From Candidatus Roseilinea sp. (GTDB taxonomy: Bacteria > Chloroflexota > Anaerolineae > J036 > Brachytrichaceae), in contig BPHV01000001.1 of assembly GCA_026003755.1 (NCBI GenBank), positions 558,001 through 622,000 of the forward strand: a stretch of 64,000 bases of DNA. Reading direction: 5' to 3'. How positions within the stretch are numbered: the stretch's first letter is position 1; the number at the start of each line of letters is the position of its first letter. The translations under genes and the position numbers were made by a program. The notes below the pieces were generated by a model. The model did not search any database and was not told the DNA's origin. It was given only the letters and a program-made list of their open reading frames with translations. Shown piece by piece: positions 17,664-27,005 of the stretch.

Positions 17664-18364
17664 GGCCGGCGCATTGGTTCCTGCCGTATGATCTTTACGA
17701 GCGTCATCAGGTTGTGGCGCAGATGATCGCTTGGCGCGGCGGGGAGGTCAGGCGCATTCTGGACGTCGGCGGCCGGGTGGGGTTGCTCTCTCGATTTGTT
17801 GCCTATCCGGTGGTGAGCGTGAATGTAGATGGCAGCGGCGATGTGCAGTATGGCGGCGACTGTCTGCCGTTTGCGCCGGCGTCGTTTGATGTCGTGACCG
17901 CGATAGATACGTTGGAGCATCTGCCGCGCGAGCGGCGGCTAGGTTTTGTGCAAGATTGCCTGCGCGTGGCCCGGCGCGCTGTGATCTTGGCTGCGCCGTT
18001 TGGCAGCCCCGGCCATGCCGAGAGTGAAGCCCGCCTAAACGCACTGCATACGCAGCTCATCGGTCGTCCGCATCCCTACCTCAGCGAGCACATCGCCTAT
18101 GGCTTGCCGGATTGGGATGAGGTGCAGATGTTGATCGCACGTAGCGGGGCGGCGGAATCGCGGCTGTTGTTTGCCGGCGACTATCGGCGCGAGGCGCGCC
18201 ACTTCACAGCAGCCATGCGCGGCCGCGCTCGGCGGGGCTGGCGAGCGCGGTGGGAAGCCCTCCTGTGGCACTGGCGCAGCCGGGCCATACTGACCCCTTT
18301 GCACCTGTCCGACCAACCACAGCCCTACAGCAACCGATTTTTCATGGAGCTGGTTTCAGGGTAA
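17660..18364 (+). CDS. SAM-dependent methyltransferase (type 11)
   Basis: 234 residues. ILDVGGRVGLLSRF is motif I, VVSVNVDGSGDVQYGGD lies around motif II, and FDVVTAIDTLEHLPRERR is the motif IV block of methyltransferase-11 proteins. ATGA overlap with the GT4 gene places it last in the five-gene glycan run. After it, the region changes to mobile-element debris, so this marks the left border of the inserted CRISPR module. Confidence 0.8.
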   Translation: MRPAHWFLPYDLYERHQVVAQMIAWRGGEVRRILDVGGRVGLLSRFVAYPVVSVNVDGSGDVQYGGDCLPFAPASFDVVTAIDTLEHLPRERRLGFVQDCLRVARRAVILAAPFGSPGHAESEARLNALHTQLIGRPHPYLSEHIAYGLPDWDEVQMLIARSGAAESRLLFAGDYRREARHFTAAMRGRARRGWRARWEALLWHWRSRAILTPLHLSDQPQPYSNRFFMELVSG

Positions 18365-18502
18365 CTGTCACACTGCGTATCGCCGAGTCACCCGCTACAG
18401 CGCGACCAGCAGATCAAAGTCCGGCGTGTGACACCCGCCGACGGGCTAAGGCCGTCCAACCGAACATTCCGCGCCCTGCCTCCTGCCGTTTAGGCTCGTC
18501 GA

Positions 18503-18745
18503 GTGGAAGCCACACTCATCGGCCACCTGGGCCAGGTGGCCGGCATCATCGGGCTGCCGCCCCTGGTGGACCAGCGGATAGGCCCTCGCCTAGGGGAAAG
18601 GGTGAACACGGAGATGGCCTTAACGCCTTGGGCTTCGCCACCTCTCCCCCTACCCCTTTCGGCCACTATTGGCCGGGCAGACCCCAGCGCAGTTCTTGGG
18701 GAGGGCATCACCCCCAGAACTTCTCAACACCGCCCCCAGCTTCGG
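18503..18745 (+). mobile_element. Remnant of an IS1634-like (DUF4277) transposase N-terminus
   Basis: The translation starting VEATLIGHLGQVAGIIGLPP with LVDQRIGPRLGERVNTEMAL resembles the N-terminal DUF4277 domain of IS1634-like transposases (H-L-G-x-V-A-G-x-I, then L-x-D). After ~35 residues the frame changes (ALGFATSPPTPF in the next frame) and homology fades. No inverted ends were found. A decayed fragment, not an active element. Confidence 0.5.
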
Positions 18746-18789
18746 CCAGGCCTCCATCGGCAAAATACGTCAGGCAAGCCGGATCGTTC

Positions 18790-19270
18790 ACCCGTCGGTG
18801 TTCGCGCCGATCGCGCCGGCCATGGCTGCGCTCCTCCGTTTGCAGATACTCGTGCTGCACCCGCCCAAGTTCGCCGGCCTGCTCCTGCTGCCGGGTCTCG
18901 CGGCGCGCTTCATACCGCCGCGCATGATTGCCTTCGAGCGCAAACCCATACTCGCGCCCCCGCGCCGCTGGCTGTGGCGCGCGTTTCGCTTTTGCGCATG
19001 CGCCGCATCGGTGACCACCCCATGCCCGCGCAGTTTGACCTGCTTGAGCACCTCAGGCAACGCTGCAATCTCGTTGCGGGCCGCTTCCGGACGCACCACA
19101 CCCTCGGCCGCCGATGCAGTGAGGCGCGCTTGCCAGAAGGTGGCGATGTCCAACCCGCTATCGGCGCTGCCTGCGACAGCGATGACTGCCAGAATGACAA
19201 GGGGGAACGCTTGGCCAGATCGCGACGGAAGTCCTGAATCTGTTCGGCATGCTCGGCCGGCAACTTAACA
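18790..19270 (-). mobile_element. Remnant of an ISAs1-type transposase, frameshifted
   Basis: In reverse, LPAEHAEQIQDFRRDLAKR and a shifted VIAVAGSADSG resemble the N-terminal ISAs1-associated domain. EIAALPEVLKQVKLRGHGVV with TDAAHAQK matches the conserved block around the catalytic core (L-P-E-L-L-x2-L-x-L-x-G-x-V-V-T-x-D-A). Segments are in different frames and the central part is missing. Together with the preceding remnant it fills 18365-19397, which holds no intact gene. Confidence 0.5.
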
Positions 19271-19397
19271 GCTCAAGGCATCTCGTCACTCATCATCATG
19301 ATTCTGACTGTGATGCGTAAGCCCTGGTTGCTAGGGATAGACCTAATCGCGCGCGGACTCTGTCCCGTTTCCGACCAACCGCATAGGTTACGGACAC

Positions 19398-20291
19398 TCA
19401 CACTCTTTGCCACCATCCCTCTTTCTGGATGGCAAAGCCGTGCATAGTCTCGGTGGACGATCCCGGTTCCCAAGCACTGTGCGCCGACATCATACTTCCC
19501 TTCACCATATCCCATCCGCCGATGCAGGTCCAACGTCCGATGAACGACACGTTCCCCTTGGGAAGGGTGTGCGCCAAGACCCGTTGAGTCTGCACGATGG
19601 GGTCGGGGGGCTGCAAATTGACCTGGTTACCAAAGAGGTGCTGCTCCTCATTATTAGGTTGGTCGTATCTTCGCAAATGGCCCAACCCGTAACGCACATC
19701 TCCGCCGACGAAGATTTCGTCAATCGCCATGACATTTTGGCACAATTGTTGGTATGATTGATCGTCTTTGCATAATACATACCCAACCATTGCCACGGAA
19801 TGGGCAGAGTCCTGTCCGTTCACCTGACGCCACCATGGGCTGATGCATTCCAGTTCGCGGAGGGTGGCCTCGGCGGCGCTATCGGCAGAGGGATCAATTG
19901 CGGTGCTTGGGCAAGTAATAAGGATACGCCGGCGGAACTGACGGTCGGGGAGAGATTTGCCGCCATCTTCGCGACACCAGCTTAACCCTGATTCGTCCCC
20001 GTTTTGTTCGTACTGGGGCAGCCAAGCCTGCCACTTTCCGTTGACTTGCTCTGCCGGATAGAGGTAGGAAAAACGCATTGCCTCCTGTACTTGCTGACCG
20101 GTGCCTGCGTAGTCGGGGAAAGATGCAGAAGATGCAGAAAAAGAACGGCGGGCAAGTTCTTCGGTCAACGCCGCCCAGATGTTGCGCGCCGGGATGTAAA
20201 GGCGCGTGCGGTTCAAGAGACCGGCAGGGGTGATGCCGATATGGAGCGGTGCTTCCAAGCGCCAGACCCACCGATACAGCTTCCAGCTCAT
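19398..20291 (-). CDS. RAMP-superfamily CRISPR protein (Cas5/Cmr3- or Csx10-like)
   Basis: 297 residues, last gene of the type III operon, with its ATG overlapping the cas11 stop (ATGA). The start WKLYRWVWRLEAPLHIG fits a RAMP beta-strand 1 with the T/H-I-G turn. RLYIPARNIWAALTEELARR is the usual IPGSSLRGAL-type helix region. The glycine-rich loop GGDVRYGLGHLRRY near residue 205 is the RAMP signature. The long second half suggests a Cas5/Cmr3 role at the crRNA 5' handle, but assignment to Cmr3, Cmr6 or Csx10 is uncertain. Confidence 0.7.
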   Translation of the reverse strand: MSWKLYRWVWRLEAPLHIGITPAGLLNRTRLYIPARNIWAALTEELARRSFSASSASFPDYAGTGQQVQEAMRFSYLYPAEQVNGKWQAWLPQYEQNGDESGLSWCREDGGKSLPDRQFRRRILITCPSTAIDPSADSAAEATLRELECISPWWRQVNGQDSAHSVAMVGYVLCKDDQSYQQLCQNVMAIDEIFVGGDVRYGLGHLRRYDQPNNEEQHLFGNQVNLQPPDPIVQTQRVLAHTLPKGNVSFIGRWTCIGGWDMVKGSMMSAHSAWEPGSSTETMHGFAIQKEGWWQRV

Positions 20292-20677
20292 GGTGTTTTA
20301 TCTCCCTTGGCTTTGAGATGGTAACGGGCGTAGGAGAGTGCTGTGCGCAGCAGATCACGGGCAAAGAGAAGATCGTCCAGGTTACGCGCCAGGTGCGTGG
20401 TAGCCTCCAGGACATCCTTAGCATTATTGAGCTGGGTCACATTATTGGGCTGGGCGTTAAAGATGTCTTGCAAAAATTTGAGGGATTTGTCGCTGCTCTC
20501 ACCGGCTACGTTGCTGTGCCGGGCTTTCAAATAGAGAAACATGGCATACGGACCTTGTTCTTCAAGAACTGCAAGGGCAGCGTTGATAACCTTCTCGTCC
20601 ATGTCTTTGATCCTTGCCAGATCGCGTCCCAACTCGGCGCATTGGATGTCCAGGTTTTTCTTCTGAGCGTCACTCAT
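20288..20677 (-). CDS. cas11: Type III small subunit, Cmr5/Cas11-like
   Basis: 129 residues from ATG 20677, which has a strong GGAGGAGGT site and overlaps the cmr4-like stop. All-alpha: NLDIQCAELGRDLARIKD, AALAVLEEQGPYAMFLYL and the C-terminal DDLLFARDLLRTALSYARYH resemble Cmr5-type small subunits. The EQGPYAMFLYLKAR helix is typical of Cmr5. In type III complexes this subunit forms the inner filament along the target RNA. Position directly after the Cas7-like gene supports this. Confidence 0.72.
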   Translation of the reverse strand: MSDAQKKNLDIQCAELGRDLARIKDMDEKVINAALAVLEEQGPYAMFLYLKARHSNVAGESSDKSLKFLQDIFNAQPNNVTQLNNAKDVLEATTHLARNLDDLLFARDLLRTALSYARYHLKAKGDKTP

Positions 20678-21824
20678 GGTTGACCTCCTCCCTGGCTGGT
20701 AGACGAGATTGTCTGTCCTGAAGCGGCCGAACCGCATTGAACGATTTGATTGGAAGGCGATTGATTCGCGTGAATCACCTTCACCCGCCCCATGCCCCGG
20801 GTGCCCATGCCGCCGATGCCCAGGTGTTCCAGGTAGGGGTGGGCTTGCTTGGTTACATCGTGAACGGCAGCCGGTTTAGAGACCGCCGGAGCTGTCGGAG
20901 CCTGAGCCGCGCCTGCCGGAGCCGTCGGAGCCTGAGCCGCGCCTAACGTAATAGGTTTTTTGTCGATGTTGAAATGCGCCGGGTTCTTGGCGATGATCTC
21001 CCACACCAGCACGGTGCCCCGCGGCAGGGCTTCGTAAGAGAACAACGCTCCTTCCTCGGCTGCGCCGGTGGCCGGGTCGATAGAAACGGAGGTGCGCACC
21101 TCCAGGTTGCTGTTGACGATGTGGGCAAAGAGGCGGTCGGGCACCAGGGCCAGGCTGTCGCGGATGTAATCAGGAGATGTACAAACTTTGAAGTTGACTC
21201 AGTTATTGTGTTCATTTGAGCACATGTTTTTACCGGCAGAAGAAGCCATCCCAGGTTGATCTGATTGTTGGTCTGGTTGTTGGTCTGATTATTGGAACCA
21301 CTTTGCAGGTAAACTGCATCATCTTCCACTCCGTTGACCTCCAACCCAACCAAGTGCAGGACCATCGGGCAGGTCACCCACATCGGTCCCTCGGCGGGTG
21401 GGCACGGGGAAGAGCAGCACGTGAGCGTCGGTGAAGGCGGCCAGGCCGGCAAAACCGCCCTCTTGGCCCGCGCCGCGGGCGAAGCCGAAGACGGTGCAGA
21501 CGGGGCAATCGGGCTGGCGGCAGTGGCCGCGGTTCGTATCCAGACCCAACCCGGCGCAGTCGGGGTAATAGGGTTTCTGTCGCCCCTGAAACTGTTGTCC
21601 GGACTGGCTTGCCTGTTGAATTTGCTGCTGGCGTTGTCCTCATAGTGCATCGCCACATAGGTCCGGTACACGCCCGCCAGGCTGGAGCCGGGAATTTTGG
21701 GCACCTGGGTGACCGGGTCGCGGACGATGGTCAGGTCCACCCGGCCGATGCGGGCGCCGCCGGTCCCTACGTGGATAGGATCCAGCGCCATGCCGATCTG
21801 GATAAATTTCTCGTAACTTGCCAT
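20674..21824 (-). pseudogene. cmr4: Cmr4/Cas7-like RAMP protein, three frameshifts
   Basis: ATG 21824 with AAGGAG upstream. The start is FIQIGMALDPIHVGTGGARI with IPGSSLAGVYRTYVAMHYE, the typical Cas7/Cmr4 opening. The frame must then change near 21570 to reach DCPVCTVFGFARGAG, near 21390 to reach VTCPMVLHLVGLEVNG, and near 21180 to reach DSLALVPDRLFAHIVNS. The final frame runs through ALPRGTVLVWEI and the glycine loop GGMGTRGMGRVKVI to the stop at 20674. Repaired length is ~383 residues. Cmr4 is the backbone subunit that cuts target RNA. A repeat-rich Ala/Pro linker precedes the glycine loop. Confidence 0.7.
20885..20944 (-). repeat. Two 30-bp repeats encoding an Ala/Pro linker in the Cmr4-like gene
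   Basis: Units at 20885-20914 and 20915-20944 differ at one base. They encode a doubled GAAQAPTAPA linker placed just before the RAMP glycine loop. Confidence 0.9.
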
Positions 21825-21837
21825 AGCGATAGCTCCT

Positions 21838-24800
21838 TTACACGCTTTCTTTCAGTACGGTTATGTGCCAGTCAAGCGCCCATTGGAGGATGCCCTGTGT
21901 AGCGGCTCCGGTCAGCGTCTCTAAGGCCGCACCTTGGACTTCCAGATGATGCACCAGTAGAGCTGCGCAGGGTGTCCTGCCAAAGGTCCGGGGCAGCTCC
22001 AGGCCACCTGCCGGCGATTGCCAGTCTTTCTCCAGGCGCGCCAGTTCGCTGCGCAAGCGTTGCAGGGCGGTCTGGCTGGGCGCCACCCGTTGCAGAAGTG
22101 CCCACACGTCCCGCATCTGTGTCCAGTCGTCGAGGGATGCGTGAAGGCGTTGGTATCAAAGCGGGCAGCAGTGCTGTCCATGAAGAGCGTCTTCACCTCG
22201 CGCAGGGAACACCTTGATGCCATCGCCCGGACCGCAGGTCGGCCACATGACGGTAGACCTGGCCGTTGGGATGTTGAAAGTCTCGGGGGAAGCGCACCTG
22301 CTGATCTTCCACCGCCACGTAGGGGTAGAACACATCCTCCCGGCCGTCGGGCAGGGTTACCGGCACGACCCGGAGGGTTTCCCGGCCATCACGCCGGCGC
22401 AGGCGCAGGGCCACCACACCGGACTTGCCTATACTTCCTGGACCTGCCAGGTTTCTTCCTTGCCTGCAAGGCATCTTCCACATTGCGGGTCGCTTCCACC
22501 ACCGCCTGGTAAGGTGCTCATACGGGGGAAGGCGATCACGCCCACCCGCAGCGGCAGGCGATCCCACACCCGGCGAAACGCTCCTGCCACCAGGCCACGG
22601 CCAGGTCCACGCACTCCGATGCCGCCTCCAGCGGCACGATGACCCGGAAGCGCAGGGGTGAGATTTCCACGGGGATCACCGGGTGGTAAACGCTCAGGTG
22701 GCGTGGGGCTGCTGCAATTCCCGAACCTGGGTCACCGTAATGTTGCGGCTCTGGCCGGGCGCATCTTCGTCTTCCAAAGTGATCTGCGCCCCTTGAAGGG
22801 CTGTGTGATGCTCTTCTGGTCGCAGCAGGCGCGCCAGGTTCGTGGCTGTCACGAAAGCCGCTCAGGCTCTGCACATAAACCAGGCTGATCTGCCGCCCCT
22901 GCCAGTGACCATCGTAGAGGGTCAGATCACGCCAGCCGCTGTTGTTATCTGGGCACCAGCACCAGTCGCCGCACCCGCCAGGGGTTGTCGCTGCGGGCCG
23001 CTAACTGCCGAAACTCCCGCAGAAGGTCGCGGAAGAACTCCTCCGCCTCGCGCCAGAAGCGGTAGACCCGGCCCGGGGAAGGGAGTTTGCGGAAGAGCTG
23101 ATGCGCCAGCCATGCGGCGCGCTGGTCGTCGTTCAGACTGCTCCACGAAGGCGCGTCCGCGCGGTCTTCGACGATCTTGCTCATAGAAGGTGCGCCACAA
23201 TCGTTCCTCGTAGACATTCTGCTGTTCTCCTTGCCTCTGGGGATTTAATTTCCGGAGGTGCCGAAATCCCTCTTGCAGGTTCGCTAACAGAAGGTCAGTG
23301 TCCGGAAATTTCCAGTTGCCCGATTGGTCGCGAATCTCTGACGGATTTCGGTTGCAAGGTGAGTTACCAAATGGTAACGGAGTGATAGGGTTGCCTTCAG
23401 CACAGGATTGAACCGTGCCCACTCCGGAATCGCCTGCGCCCGCAGGCTGTCCACCCGCTCGCCGCTGAGCCAGTCTTCCACGTCCAGGGAAAACGTCAGC
23501 AGGCCAGGCGGCCGTTGCGGTCGGCCACCTCTTCAAACCAGATGGTGTCGTTGCCCAGTTGGCCCTGAAGCCAGGCGTCGCGGCGGTGGTGGCGCCGTTC
23601 CCGGCAGACAGCACAGGGCTTGCCCTTGTTGGTGGGATCGCCGTTCAAGCCGCACCCCGCAGACGGGACAGACGTGGCCCGCTTTTGGCATTGTGACCAG
23701 TAATACTCCACCTGCGATGGACCGGGACGCCAACTGTCCTCTTCGCCTCCCGCCATTCGCGCACCATGGGCACCAGAGAGCGGGTGGGGCCGCTCAGACG
23801 CACATGGGGCGGGGTTTCCAGGTCAAGATCGTGGGCGATGGACTCCACCTGCTCTTGCAGCCAGGCACTCCAATCTTGAAGCCAGGGCGCGAATTCGCGT
23901 TCGTTGTATTTGAAATTGGGGTCGTTTCGGTTTTGCCGTTCTTGTTCTTCTTCATCAAACCGCTCTCCCGGGAAGGAGAAAACAGCCACGCTGCCGTCGC
24001 GATACAGCAAAGAACCCACTGCCAGGTCCACCTCCACCAGTGTAGCCACGCGGTGGAAGAACTCCTCTATCGCGCCCTTAGCCCCCGTCCAGTCGCCGAT
24101 CTTCACCGCCCGGGCTTCATAGTGCTCCGTGCCGAGGGCTACGGTCAGCAGGCGCCAGCGAGTATTGTTTTTCACGTAGGACTCCACCATCTGCTGGCGC
24201 TGATTCTTTGTTAGATTGTTCCAGTTTGCTACCTGGGTTGTAAGGTGGTTTTCGATGTCTCGCGCCATGAGCATGGGCGAACGATTGAGTAACACCCCCG
24301 CCACCGCGCTCTTGAACAGCGCCGCGGCCACATAGGACTGGTCCCACAGGGTCACATCGTTGTTGGGCAGCCGCGTCTCGGCCAGGGTAGAGAGAAAGGC
24401 CCGGCGGATGAAAGAACCTTCGCCGATGGCATCTTCCCGCCAGCGTTGCCAGAAGGCCACGTCCTGGGCGTTCTGCCTGCCCAGTTTCTGCAATTCCTCC
24501 AACACGCGGTGGATCTCGGATACTAATTGTTTCCATCCTTGGGGCGAGAGGATCTCCGGCGGGTCGGCCAGCAGGTTACGCTTGAAATGACCCCAGGGGG
24601 AGGAAAGCCACATGTGGGGAATGGTCTGACGAAGGTAACCAGATGTGGAACCCGGCAGGTTTTTCTCGACGCCGGAGACAATCCCGTGCCCGGCTTGAAG
24701 CAGGCCCAGCAGGCCGGGGTCTCTATCGGCGTGCTTTTCGGTAAAGGCGGCAAATGTGCTCGGCCAGGCGTTGGCCAGGTTCCCCACGCTGTAGCTTTGC

Positions 24801-25012
24801 TTAACCCAGTCTAGCAGTTGATCCCAGGGGAAGGGTGGTATTTCTTGCTGGTGCCATTGGCGCTCGTTGTATCCGTTGTTATCACCACCATGGCTTCGCA
24901 GGAACTCTACCCGTGCCTTACCCGCCATGTGGAACCAGCCGATGGCCTCCATAGCCAGGAGTAGAGGGCGATGCTGGCGCAAGGTCCCGGCGGGGGAGAA
25001 GGTGCTGGTCAT
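21838..25012 (-). pseudogene. csx11: Csx11-type Cas10-like large subunit, intact N-terminal half and multiply frameshifted C-terminal half
   Basis: ATG 25012 with GAGGAGG upstream. The intact part (25012-~23750) reads MEAIGWFHMAGKARVEFL, WLSSPWGHFKRNLLADPPEI, ETRLPNNDVTLWDQSYVAAA and TRWRLLTVALGTEHYEAR with VKIGDWTGAKGAIEEFF, blocks I recognise from Csx11. Later pieces in changing frames continue it: CPVCGV...CAVCRERR (zinc ribbon), RLALLTFSLDVEDWLSGERV, FRVIVPLEAASECVDLA, WDRLPLRVGVIAFPRM, VTLPDGREDVFYPYVAVEDQ, HPNGQVYRHVADL and a helical end. Repaired length ~1060 residues. I see no GG-D-D cyclase motif in the pieces. It anchors the type III complex at the 5' end of crRNA. Confidence 0.7.
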
Positions 25013-25023
25013 GGTGTGCCTCC

Positions 25024-25920
25024 TCAAGATAACCAGCTCTGTATGCCTTGGTAGAGATCATTGCGACTCTGCTTCTGTGTGCTTCCGTGCGTTTTGTGGA
25101 AAGCACGCCACTCCGTGATCTTCGCCGTGCCCCAGCCCACGGTGCGCTTGGCGGAGATGCCGTAGGTGGTGAGTAGATCTTCAACGGCTTCCAGCAGTTT
25201 AGGAATCACATCCCGGGGCTTCGCTGCGGGCTTCATACCCGGCCAGGGGGCGTAGAGGAGGGAAAGCGTTCCTTTTGCTCCGGGCGGCACCACCTCATAG
25301 TAGATGGGCTGGGTACCGGCGCGGCGCTCCCGACTGTGGGGGTTGATCACCTCAAAGCCGATCTTGTCGAACCAGGTGGGGTAAAGAACCAATGCGCCCC
25401 GGCTGAACTCCTCGCCCTCTCCTTTTTCGTTGCCGAAGAGGTGCAGAATCCAGTCCGGGTCGCGCCAGTCGTCCATTTTTCCACCTTGCTTTTCCAGGTG
25501 CTCGCGCAGTCCGGCCTGCATCCGGCAGACCCAGCGCAGCATCCCCTTCCAGGACGAAGCTGCCATGAAGGGCACGCCAAACACCCGGTCCTTGCGCACC
25601 GGGTTGTCCAGTAGGTGAAAGACCCGGTCGTCTTTGGAGTACCAGGGGGTGAGGAGTTCAAAATCGACCTGGAAGGCGAGCCAGGTGGAGGAGGGGAGGG
25701 ATGAGAAATTGGGTTTAGTCTGCGAAATCAGGTCTGGGAGCGTGAAAGTCTTACCTGCGCTTTGCACATAGCGTTTGCGATCTTCTTCCTTAACGCCTTC
25801 AAACAAACGCACTGAGACTTCATCCACAAAACCGCCAGCAAGGTCTTCAGGTAGGGTCAGCGTTTCTTGCAGTCTGGGGTTGTTGCCCAGAAAAACAAAA
25901 TAATCCCAGGTCATGAGCAT
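25024..25920 (-). CDS. RAMP-superfamily CRISPR protein (Cas7-like, Cmr6-type position)
   Basis: 298 residues. After a ~80-residue lead-in, WLAFQVDFELLTPWYSKDD and FGVPFMAASSWKGMLRWVCR match the RAMP strand and the S-x-x-K-G-x-L-R helix. DWILHLFGNEKGEGEEFSRG is the L-F-G block shared by Cas7-like RAMPs. GISAKRTVGWGTAKI near the end is the glycine-rich loop. It overlaps cmr1 by about ten bases upstream and csx11 downstream. Likely a Cas7-type filament or capping subunit; Cmr6-like is a guess from gene set. Confidence 0.72.
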   Translation of the reverse strand: MLMTWDYFVFLGNNPRLQETLTLPEDLAGGFVDEVSVRLFEGVKEEDRKRYVQSAGKTFTLPDLISQTKPNFSSLPSSTWLAFQVDFELLTPWYSKDDRVFHLLDNPVRKDRVFGVPFMAASSWKGMLRWVCRMQAGLREHLEKQGGKMDDWRDPDWILHLFGNEKGEGEEFSRGALVLYPTWFDKIGFEVINPHSRERRAGTQPIYYEVVPPGAKGTLSLLYAPWPGMKPAAKPRDVIPKLLEAVEDLLTTYGISAKRTVGWGTAKITEWRAFHKTHGSTQKQSRNDLYQGIQSWLS

Positions 25921-27005
25921 CCCTCCTGCTGAAACAGTGCTTTCAAGATTTGTTCACCTGTTAGGAATTCATTGTCTTGAAAGTTATTCCAGACTTGCTC
26001 AAGGCGTTTTTTCATATCGTCAAAACTCACCGAGTTCGATTGCCCCGGTTGCCCCGGTTGCCCCGGTTGCCCCGGTTGCCCCGGCTGCCCCGGCTGCCCC
26101 GATTGCCCCGGCTGCCCCGATTGCCCCGGCTGTCCCGACTGTCCTGGCTGTCCTGGCTGCCCCGGTTGACCCGGCTTTACAAAGCCGAAGGTGCGCCGTC
26201 CTTCGGTCGGATGCTTGAAACTGAACACCTTCTTGCTCTCCTGCTGGCTGCCAGCGAGCCAAGAATCACCTTGCGCGGATCGTTGCTTTGGCTCTGGGCG
26301 GCCGATAACGACATTAAAAGAACTTGTGTTGGCGTTCTGCCTTGCCAGATACCGCCCCTTCACACACCAGAAGTTTTGCAGCGAAGCCCAGGAGAAGTCG
26401 TGCGCTACTCCCTGTTTGTCTTGGTATGAATGTGGCGCTTGACGCCAGCCGTTTTGCGTCACATAGTCTCGGATGTCTTTAAGCGTTTTGTTACACTGCC
26501 AGCCTTGAGGGCTTTCTATGTACTCCACAAGCCCAAAGTCTTTGTGATGAAGTGCATTCTGCCTATTCTGCTGATCCGACGGCTTGAACACTGTCTTCCC
26601 GCCTATCGCGCCGTAGTTGGCGATGAGGCGCAGGGTGGCATCCAGCAGGCACCACTCCTCGTCCCGAATCGGTCGCAGGGGGATGAAGCGCAGGATGAAG
26701 GTTTGACCGGCTTGAATCCGGTCTTGAGTAACCTGCCCGTTCTCATCCAGAATCATCAACCGGAACTTGCGCGCCCAGCCGGTGCAGCCGAAGAGTTCGC
26801 AGACCACGCAGTGCCGACCGTCCTTGTCCGGGCAGCGCACATCCGACGTGGGGTCGCACGCCTTCCCGCCGAGGCCGCGCACCAGCACCTCAAACCACCA
26901 GCGCAGTGATCCCATGATGCCGGTTGGAATGAGGCGGTCGGGTTTCCCTGCTGCGTCTCCGGTCCAGATGTCGGTATGGGCTGTGAGCTTCCATTCTTTC
27001 ACCAT
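25911..27005 (-). CDS. cmr1: Cmr1-like RAMP protein with collagen-like insert
   Basis: 364 residues, first gene of the operon, ATG 27005. WKLTAHTDIWTGDAAGKPDR followed by IPTGIMGSLRWWFEVLVRGL is the Cmr1 opening with its G-x-L-R-W-W motif. A cysteine cluster (CDPTS...CPDK...CVVCELFGCTGWARKF) follows, then IANYGAIGGKTVFKPS. Residues ~277-322 are fifteen PGQ/SGQ triplets, a collagen-like run absent from Cmr1 proteins I know. The C-terminus resumes as a helical segment (FDDMKKRLEQVWNNF). Cmr1 caps the 3' end of the Cmr complex. Confidence 0.8.
   Translation of the reverse strand: MVKEWKLTAHTDIWTGDAAGKPDRLIPTGIMGSLRWWFEVLVRGLGGKACDPTSDVRCPDKDGRHCVVCELFGCTGWARKFRLMILDENGQVTQDRIQAGQTFILRFIPLRPIRDEEWCLLDATLRLIANYGAIGGKTVFKPSDQQNRQNALHHKDFGLVEYIESPQGWQCNKTLKDIRDYVTQNGWRQAPHSYQDKQGVAHDFSWASLQNFWCVKGRYLARQNANTSSFNVVIGRPEPKQRSAQGDSWLAGSQQESKKVFSFKHPTEGRRTFGFVKPGQPGQPGQPGQSGQPGQSGQPGQSGQPGQPGQPGQPGQPGQPGQSNSVSFDDMKKRLEQVWNNFQDNEFLTGEQILKALFQQEGCS
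26041..26175 (-). repeat. Fifteen 9-bp repeats encoding (PGQ/SGQ)n in cmr1
   Basis: Fifteen consecutive 9-base units of the type tgccccggt (plus strand), with point changes at a few positions. Each encodes Pro/Ser-Gly-Gln. The count is a multiple of three bases throughout, so expansion or contraction leaves the frame intact. Confidence 0.95.

Noticed and set aside
26041-26175. Possible CRISPR array because of regular short repeats near cas genes
   Set aside because: Units are 9 bp with no spacers and lie inside a coding frame.
25977-26429. Plus-strand frame over cmr1 with an LPRLPRL run, like a leucine-rich repeat protein
   Set aside because: It is the antisense reading of the 9-bp PGQ repeat; cmr1 on the other strand has conserved motifs and operon context.
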